From Terrimonas ginsenosidimutans (GTDB lineage: Bacteria; Bacteroidota; Bacteroidia; Chitinophagales; Chitinophagaceae), in the NCBI RefSeq assembly GCF_022012415.1, contig NZ_JAKLTR010000009.1, positions 124,001-188,000 on the forward strand: 64,000 nt of DNA. The letters are read 5' to 3'. Below, one piece after another: positions 58,644 through 64,000 of this stretch; the first letter of the stretch is position 1, and every line of letters begins with the position of its first letter. The notes below the pieces were generated by a model that ran no database searches, was not told where the DNA came from, and was given only the letters and a program-made list of their open reading frames with translations. Made by a program: the position numbers and the translations under genes.

Positions 58644-58821
58644 GACGCGAATGTACCGCGAATGACCGCGAATCCGCGCGAATAAATGCAAAAACGGGTA
58701 AATTGTTGAAATATTGAAGAGCTGGGCATTAAATTAAATGGCTGTTTTATCACGTTGGCCTTTTCCTACCAACATTCAGGCCATTCGCGTTTATTCGCGG
58801 CCATTTGTGTTTCACTCGCGT
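58644..58821. repeat. CGCGAAT-type inverted repeat
   Basis: Left units GACGCGAATGTAC, CGCGAATGAC, CGCGAATCCG and CGCGAATAAATG (58644-58688) face right units ATTCGCGTTT, ATTCGCGGCC and ACTCGCGTTTT (58783-58821). The pairing is good but not perfect. Confidence 0.78.
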
Positions 58822-59771
58822 TTTGCAGGTTTCTTAGGCCTTGGCTCTTTCTTTTTTGCGTAAGATCCATCGAAAGAGCAACGCAACCCGCGCCTGGAGC
58901 CGCATCCTTCCAGTTCTTTCAATGTCACTGCATTATTGGAAAAGGTGAATTGTAATGAGCAGGGATCACCGGCTTCGCTGTATACCGCTTTTGTTGGAGT
59001 TTGCCAGATAGCTTCTCCTTTTAATTCACCGGAACACTCCCCTTTTTCAAAGTGCACAAAAAAGCTGAACCGGTCTTTCTTTCTGCCATCGCGGACGGAA
59101 ACAAGGTTCAGTTTTCCTGAGCTGTAATCAGCAGAATATTTCAGTTTGCGCGCAAATGTATCAATCGGGTTGATCAGCTCAGACACCACATCATCCAGGG
59201 GATCTGTCATAATCAGCATAAACGCTTTCGCATCATTATTCAATACGTAAACATCCTTTCCTTCACTTGTTCCTGCTGCATTTTTACGCACAACCGTTTT
59301 TGTTATGGTAGACCTGCTATCAAGGGTAGTCATCTGCTGAGTTGCGGGATTGGCATCCTGCTTCAACAATGGCATCCCGGCAATAAACTGCTTCTTCTTA
59401 TCAAAACCCAGGATAAACACGGCCCTGTTGTTTCCATTGATAACTTTCGCAAGCAGATAAGTTTCATCTTTTGCTATTCGCCCTACAGGATAAATTTTCG
59501 CCTGCGCTGATTTACCCATCGAAGCACTGAGAATTGAATCCGGAACAAACTGCGTGAATATCTTATAATTGATCCGCAACGAATCATTATCCTTCTTCAA
59601 CAAACTCGTATCTGCCACCTGGAAAGGCAAGGTTATTTCCGGAAAGAAATCGATGAAATCAGCAATTTCTACAGGTTCGTCACCTGATAAAGAAGGCTTT
59701 TTCTCAGACTTACATCCAGATATCCAGGCAAGGCTTGCGCAAAAAAACATACAAAGGAAAAAGGACTTCAT
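58812..59771 (-). CDS. Lipoprotein of unknown function
   Basis: This 319-residue protein has a lipoprotein signal (SFFLCMFFCASLAWISGCKS, cysteine near residue 20). The mature part is mixed alpha-beta with no recognised domain; the middle (YPVGRIAKDETYLLAKVI) and a Lys/Pro-rich tail (KKKEPRPKKPAKRE) are distinctive. It is probably attached to the outer membrane. Its stop codon region overlaps the right half of the CGCGAAT repeat, so part of the tail is encoded by repeat-like sequence. ATG 59771 is the best start. Confidence 0.72.
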   Translation of the reverse strand: MKSFFLCMFFCASLAWISGCKSEKKPSLSGDEPVEIADFIDFFPEITLPFQVADTSLLKKDNDSLRINYKIFTQFVPDSILSASMGKSAQAKIYPVGRIAKDETYLLAKVINGNNRAVFILGFDKKKQFIAGMPLLKQDANPATQQMTTLDSRSTITKTVVRKNAAGTSEGKDVYVLNNDAKAFMLIMTDPLDDVVSELINPIDTFARKLKYSADYSSGKLNLVSVRDGRKKDRFSFFVHFEKGECSGELKGEAIWQTPTKAVYSEAGDPCSLQFTFSNNAVTLKELEGCGSRRGLRCSFDGSYAKKKEPRPKKPAKRE

Positions 59772-60031
59772 GGGGATCAGTTGGTACGGCAAAATAAGGC
59801 TTTTGAGACGAGAGAACCCGGAAAAAGGGATAAAAGTTTGAGCATCAAACCTGCGGGCTAATCAAATTTTAATTTGGACTGCGGACGAAGGACCGCAGCC
59901 ACCAGACGATCCGGCAGAAAGCTAACGCTACGATCCCGCGCCTTTCATTGGGCTGTATGAAACCAAAACCCGACTGCGATACGTCGTCCGGCGTTCTTCT
60001 CCAATCTCCTTTTCCTCTTTCCAACTCTTTG

Positions 60032-60049
60032 TTTTAGATTTGTCTAAAA
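60032..60049 (+). promoter_or_regulatory. DtxR/MntR-like operator overlapping the mntR promoter
   Basis: TTTTAGA-TTTG-TCTAAAA is a perfect inverted repeat of 7-base arms. It overlaps a TAGATTTG -7 box (60035-60042), so binding would block transcription of the regulator and the downstream transporter. Autoregulation is inferred. Confidence 0.75.
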
Positions 60050-60061
60050 AATATTTTAGCC

Positions 60062-60724
60062 GTGCTGAACTATTCGACCAGTGAAGAGAACTATATCAAA
60101 GCGATTTATCATTTGCAGAAGGAAGGTTCGGTGACGACCAATGAACTTGCGGCAGAGCTGCAGACGCGTCCTGCGTCCGTCACGGACATGATGAAAAAGC
60201 TGCGGACAAAGAAGCTGGTACACTATGAAGCATACAAGGGTTTCAAACTGACCATTGACGGAAAGAAACTCGCGCTGCTGATCATACGCCGTCACCGCCT
60301 GTGGGAGTTCTTTCTGGCGGAAAAATTAAAATTCAGCTGGGATGAAGTGCATGCTGTGGCAGAAGACCTCGAACACGTTAGCAGTAAAAAACTGATCGAT
60401 AAGCTGGATGAGTTCCTGGGCTTTCCCCGATATGATCCGCATGGAGACCCGATCCCTGATGCAAACGGTAAAATTGAAACAGGAAAACAGGTATGCCTCC
60501 CCGATCTGCCTTTAAACACTACCGGGATTGTTTGCTATGTGAGCGATCAATCCTCGGCGATGCTTGAATTACTGAGCCACAAGAAAATTGGCATTGGAAC
60601 AAAACTGGAAGTCAAAAAGAAATTCAGCTTTGACCAGTCACTTGAGATCAAACTCCGCCAGCAGCTGGCCACTAATATCAGTGGCGACCTGGCCAAAAAT
60701 ATCTTTGTCAAATACGATGAGTAA
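60062..60724 (+). CDS. mntR: DtxR/MntR-family metal-dependent regulator
   Basis: This 220-residue regulator has a winged helix-turn-helix (about 1-65: SEENYIKAIYHLQKEGSVTTNELAAELQ region, TRPASVTDMMKKLR recognition helix), a dimer and metal-binding domain (about 66-140, with HRLWEFFL and a His/Glu-rich HAVAEDLEHV), and a C-terminal FeoA/SH3-like domain (about 150-220). The start is GTG 60062. It overlaps the Nramp gene by 8 bases, so manganese is the likely signal, though iron cannot be excluded. Confidence 0.88.
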   Translation: MLNYSTSEENYIKAIYHLQKEGSVTTNELAAELQTRPASVTDMMKKLRTKKLVHYEAYKGFKLTIDGKKLALLIIRRHRLWEFFLAEKLKFSWDEVHAVAEDLEHVSSKKLIDKLDEFLGFPRYDPHGDPIPDANGKIETGKQVCLPDLPLNTTGIVCYVSDQSSAMLELLSHKKIGIGTKLEVKKKFSFDQSLEIKLRQQLATNISGDLAKNIFVKYDE

Positions 60725-62600
60725 ACAACATCCAGACGTTTCACTAAGCGACGTGCACGAGTCCGTTGATACGACCTCGGCAGGCCGCTCGAAATGGAGA
60801 CGCATTTTCGCTTTTTTCGGACCAGCTTACCTTGTAAGTGTCGGATATATGGATCCTGGCAACTGGGCCACCGATCTTGCCGGCGGCAGCCAGTTTGGTT
60901 ACACGCTGATCTGGGTATTGCTGATGAGCAACCTGATGGCATTATTGCTGCAAAGCCTTTCTGCCAGACTCGGCATTGTCCGCCGCCGCGATCTTGCCCA
61001 GGCCAACCGCGAAGTTTATCCCCGCTCCGTCAATTTTGCCTTATATGTGCTGGCGGAAATTGCTATTGCCGCAACTGATCTTGCCGAAGTATTGGGTATG
61101 GCGATCGGGTTACAACTGCTTACCGGCATACCGCTGATCTGGGGCGTACTGATCACCGTTCTCGATACGTTCCTTCTCCTGCTGCTACAACGCCTGGGCA
61201 TGCGCAAAATGGAAGCGTTTATCGTTGGCCTCGTGTTCATCATCGGCGGATCATTTCTGATCGAGATCATTCTTGCCAAACCTGATCTGAGAGAAGTGGC
61301 CAGCGGGTTTATTCCTCATATCCCCAATGACACCGCACTGTATATCGCTATCGGTATCATCGGCGCCACCGTGATGCCGCATAACCTCTACCTCCACTCC
61401 GCCCTTGTGCAAACAAGAAAGATCAAACGAAGCCCCGAGGGGATCAAACGTGCGCTGAAACTTAATTTCATCGACAGTGCGGTTGCCCTGAATCTCGCCT
61501 TTCTCGTAAACGCGGGAATACTCGTGCTTGCGGCAGCTGTATTCTTTAAATCGGGCCGCACCGACGTTGCCGAGATCAAAGACGCCCATCTTCTGCTTGA
61601 TCAGTTGCTTGGCTCAAAACTCGCCCCCACCCTGTTTGCCGTTGCATTGATCGCTGCCGGGCAGAGTTCAACTGTTACCGGCACCCTGGCGGGACAGATC
61701 GTCATGGAAGGATATCTCCGCCTGCGTATCAATCCATGGATGCGAAGATTGCTGACAAGGATGATCGCCATTGTACCGGCTGTTATCGTTATTCTTGTCA
61801 ACGGAGAAGATAATATTGACGATCTGCTGATACTTAGCCAGGTCGTGCTCAGCCTGCAGTTAGGCTTTGCGATCATTCCACTGATCCATTTTGTAAGTGA
61901 TAAGAAAACAATGGGCAGCTTCGCAATCAAACCGATCGTACAGTTCGCCGCCTGGCTCATTACTGCAATACTTGTATACCTTAACCTTACCATGGTAATG
62001 GGAGAAGCCAACGACCTTTTCTCCCATCCGGGCAACTGGGTAGGAAAGACCGCGCTTATACTGGGCGGAGTGATCTTCATCGCCCTGCTGATCATTGCGA
62101 TCGTATATCCGCTACTCAAAAAGAAATGGTCCAACGTGCAGGTGCAGTTACATCCGCAGGCAACTGTATTGCATTCGCTGGAAGCACCATCGTATGCAAC
62201 AGTAGCCGTTGCACTTGATTTCAGTGAAAACGATCAGCGACTGTTATCGCACGCATTGGGACAAGGCAATTCGCAAACAAAATATGTATTGGTGCATGTC
62301 GTGGAAAGCGTTCCTGCCAGGATCTATGAACACGAGAGCGATGATCTGGAAACAGAAAAAGATAAAGAGCACCTCGAATTCTATGCAAAGCAATTGCGCG
62401 ACCGCGGATTCGTAGCCGAAGCAAAACTCGGCTTTGGTAGCAGGGCAAAAGAAATTGTACGACTGGTGAATGAATCAACAGCAGAAATGCTGGTGATCGG
62501 AGCGCATGGCCATAGCGGGATCAAAGATCTTCTTTACGGCGAAACCATCAATACAGTGAGGCATGAGCTGAAGATACCGGTGCTGGTAGTGAACCTGTAA
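60717..62600 (+). CDS. mntH: Nramp metal transporter fused to a universal stress (UspA) domain
   Basis: This 627-residue protein has a proton-coupled metal transporter with about 11 helices (1-470). DPGN (46-49) and MPHN (220-223) are the metal-binding motifs; AAGQSSTVTGT is a conserved pore segment. Residues 491-627 form a UspA-like domain with an ATP-binding GAHGHSGIKDLLYGETIN (595-612). Such fusions are known in scattered bacteria but are not the usual E. coli MntH. The domain may link metal uptake to nucleotide state or stress. The start ATG 60717 lies inside the mntR stop overlap. Confidence 0.92.
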   Translation: MSKQHPDVSLSDVHESVDTTSAGRSKWRRIFAFFGPAYLVSVGYMDPGNWATDLAGGSQFGYTLIWVLLMSNLMALLLQSLSARLGIVRRRDLAQANREVYPRSVNFALYVLAEIAIAATDLAEVLGMAIGLQLLTGIPLIWGVLITVLDTFLLLLLQRLGMRKMEAFIVGLVFIIGGSFLIEIILAKPDLREVASGFIPHIPNDTALYIAIGIIGATVMPHNLYLHSALVQTRKIKRSPEGIKRALKLNFIDSAVALNLAFLVNAGILVLAAAVFFKSGRTDVAEIKDAHLLLDQLLGSKLAPTLFAVALIAAGQSSTVTGTLAGQIVMEGYLRLRINPWMRRLLTRMIAIVPAVIVILVNGEDNIDDLLILSQVVLSLQLGFAIIPLIHFVSDKKTMGSFAIKPIVQFAAWLITAILVYLNLTMVMGEANDLFSHPGNWVGKTALILGGVIFIALLIIAIVYPLLKKKWSNVQVQLHPQATVLHSLEAPSYATVAVALDFSENDQRLLSHALGQGNSQTKYVLVHVVESVPARIYEHESDDLETEKDKEHLEFYAKQLRDRGFVAEAKLGFGSRAKEIVRLVNESTAEMLVIGAHGHSGIKDLLYGETINTVRHELKIPVLVVNL

Positions 62601-62677
62601 TGCCCGTTTGGTTGCCAATTGCGAAGAACTACAACGTCTCCGTCTCCGGGTATTTACCCCGAAAACGATCATCAATA

Positions 62678-62715
62678 AAAAAGCAAGCCCCGGTCAGTGC
62701 CGGGGCTTGCTTTTT
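62678..62715. terminator. Bidirectional terminator after mntH
   Basis: AAAAAGCAAGCCCCGG and CCGGGGCTTGCTTTTT are perfect 16-bp arms with a six-base loop, serving mntH and the convergent gene at 62747. Confidence 0.95.
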
Positions 62716-62746
62716 ACTGGTTTAATGGTATAATGGCCTTGAAATA

Positions 62747-63184
62747 TTATGCCATTACCGCTTTCCGGTAAACGCTCCACTGAAAGCCATCTGCTGACTG
62801 CAAAACAATTTTTGAATCCGCCTGCTCCAGCGTAATATAATAGGTGGTCCCTTCTTCACTGGACATTTCAAATAATTCTGTGATCCAGCGGCCGCCATAG
62901 TCCTTCCGGAGGGATGCCTGCAGGTTCATCGGCAGATCAAGCGAACTGATGTTCCTGGCAACGCTCAGCAGTTCTCCGGAATAGGTATAAAATGCAGTAA
63001 GATGCTGCGTGTTATGAACAAAACTTGCTTTGTAGAATTGCGCACCCGCAGTCCAGGTCACTTCGCTTGCCCCGGAAAATTCTTTATTGAACGCTTTCAA
63101 TACAGAAGAGTTGATATCAGTATTGTTTGCAAATACAGCGAAACTGCTGATGGCGATGGCGATTGTAAGGATGATCTTTTTCAT
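62747..63184 (-). CDS. Small secreted PepSY-like protein
   Basis: This 145-residue protein has a signal peptide (1-19, ending VFAN). The mature part (SSVLKAFNKEFSGASEVTWTAGAQFYKASFV) is typical of small Bacteroidota proteins with a PepSY-like or BLIP-like fold. The YYITLEQADSKIVLQ region fits that fold. Function is unknown; it is probably periplasmic. It is convergent with mntH. Confidence 0.75.
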   Translation of the reverse strand: MKKIILTIAIAISSFAVFANNTDINSSVLKAFNKEFSGASEVTWTAGAQFYKASFVHNTQHLTAFYTYSGELLSVARNISSLDLPMNLQASLRKDYGGRWITELFEMSSEEGTTYYITLEQADSKIVLQSADGFQWSVYRKAVMA

Positions 63185-63439
63185 AATGCTTTATATTGTT
63201 GGTGTTGTTTAATGGAACCGTATTGGTTTCGATTACACAGCAAAACTAATACGCACAATCACCGGAGGCAAGCCAATTGTGAGGGATGGAGTCCGATGTT
63301 AAGTAGTGTTAATACGCGTTACGCCCGGTTAAGGCTGAAACGATCCTGCCGGCTGAAATGGAGAGATTGTTAAGAATTGTTAATAAAACTTCCTGTTGAA
63401 TAAGGCACTGCCATAAAAACTTCCGGCATGCACAAACCA

Positions 63440-64000
63440 TTATAACTTCGGCAACCACATGCCGCCGGCAGCACCGAAGATCCCCACGGCTGTTGCAAGT
63501 GTAATAATCAGCAACAGACAGGAGAACAAATACTTTTTGAAAGAACCGGCGGAAAATTTCGCCTTGAAGTATAATACAACGATAGCCTGCGGGAAAATAT
63601 AAACAAACACATCCAGTACATACAGGAAAGGACCGGTGAATGTTTCCGGATCAAACCCCACCGGTGCACGGAAGATCACCATCCACAACATAAAAAACAC
63701 CCGGAAGAACCATACACCGCTCATTGCTATGAGCAGATGAATGGCCCAACGGTTATGCAGCGGGATATTCCGTTGCCTCGCATACCGCACACAGAAAAAA
63801 GCACAAAGCATAATGATGGCTCCATTAATTGACACGGTAGCCGTGCTGAAAGGGCCGCCGACTGCCCCCCTCACCAATGCCAGGTATAGCCCGGCTGCAC
63901 TGATCAGAAACGCCGAATAAATGTAAATACGGCCACAAACCCTGTGCAATCGCGGCCATTTACTCCTGATACCGTTGACCAGTTGCAAGGGCCCCAGAAT
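63440..64000 (-). CDS. DUF2306-family membrane protein, 5' end cut by window edge
   Basis: At least 186 residues, with the start beyond the window edge. It has about five membrane helices (IYSAFLISAAGLYLALV, TVSINGAIIMLCAFFCV and later segments) and the family motif RLHRVCGRIYI with HNRWAIHLLIAMSGVWFFRVFFM. DUF2306 proteins are small membrane proteins of unknown function. The codon at 63988 is TTG and the frame stays open upstream of it. Confidence 0.82.
   Translation of the reverse strand: MLGPLQLVNGIRSKWPRLHRVCGRIYIYSAFLISAAGLYLALVRGAVGGPFSTATVSINGAIIMLCAFFCVRYARQRNIPLHNRWAIHLLIAMSGVWFFRVFFMLWMVIFRAPVGFDPETFTGPFLYVLDVFVYIFPQAIVVLYFKAKFSAGSFKKYLFSCLLLIITLATAVGIFGAAGGMWLPKL

Noticed and set aside
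60588-60716. A longer start for the Nramp gene reaching back into mntR
   Set aside because: Upstream residues come from an out-of-frame reading of mntR, while ATG 60717 gives a normal N-terminus and a usual 8-base overlap.

Overview
The window reads as chromosomal DNA of a Bacteroidota bacterium, most likely Chitinophagales/Chitinophagaceae. The grounds are: type IX secretion (T9SS) C-terminal sorting tails on several secreted proteins; a DAHP synthase with a C-terminal chorismate mutase; sigma-A style -7 boxes of the form TAnnTTTG instead of -10 boxes; few Shine-Dalgarno sequences; and many small SxxC-type lipoproteins. Nothing indicates a prophage, plasmid or integrated island. The gene content is mostly housekeeping, and the unusual material lies in the gaps between genes.

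Layout. 1-6.6 kb: a minus-strand aromatic amino-acid operon reading pheA, aminotransferase, tyrA, DAHP synthase/chorismate mutase, aroB, aroA (cut by the window edge). It is preceded by a Phe/Tyr-rich leader peptide and a terminator/antiterminator that look like a complete ribosome-mediated attenuator. 6.6-10.6 kb: DEAD-box helicase, a small lipoprotein, and an ECF sigma factor overlapping a membrane protein that joins an anti-sigma-like head to a trypsin-like protease. 10.7-16.9 kb: nucleotidyltransferase, D-cysteine desulfhydrase/ACC deaminase-like enzyme, lipB, RluA-type pseudouridine synthase and secreted unknowns, with an 11 x 11 bp tandem array in one gap. 16.9-26.2 kb: a large collagen-like cell-surface protein, T9SS cargo, def, ruvX, a UbiA-type prenyltransferase and a SpoU-type methyltransferase. 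26.3-40.9 kb: mutS, more T9SS cargo, a CHRD-like lipoprotein, a SET-domain protein, mgtE, glmS and a DUF4954-like protein. 41-50.3 kb: der, era, initiator tRNA-Met, a GIN-domain protein, a TPP riboswitch driving a TonB receptor (thiamin uptake), rhodanese, PASTA protein, ddl and ferredoxin. 50.4-64 kb: acyl-CoA reductase, HtrA protease, alpha-amylase, ispH, a glucan phosphorylase-like protein lacking the usual PLP lysine, a DtxR/MntR regulator overlapping an Nramp transporter fused to a universal stress domain, and a DUF2306 protein cut by the edge.

The gaps hold several families of short repeats arranged as inverted repeats. They are heptamer arrays (CCGTTGA type), GTTTAAA-type AT-rich arrays, a CGCGAAT type, and a hairpin family of three copies whose stems vary while an 11-nt core (AAATAAACCGG) stays fixed. 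Several of these start at or inside stop codons, which suggests that they act as 3'-end or terminator modules. Four genes (ispH, mgtE, trmH-like, ubiA-like) have a TAnnTTTG box exactly four bases before ATG, which implies leaderless mRNAs.
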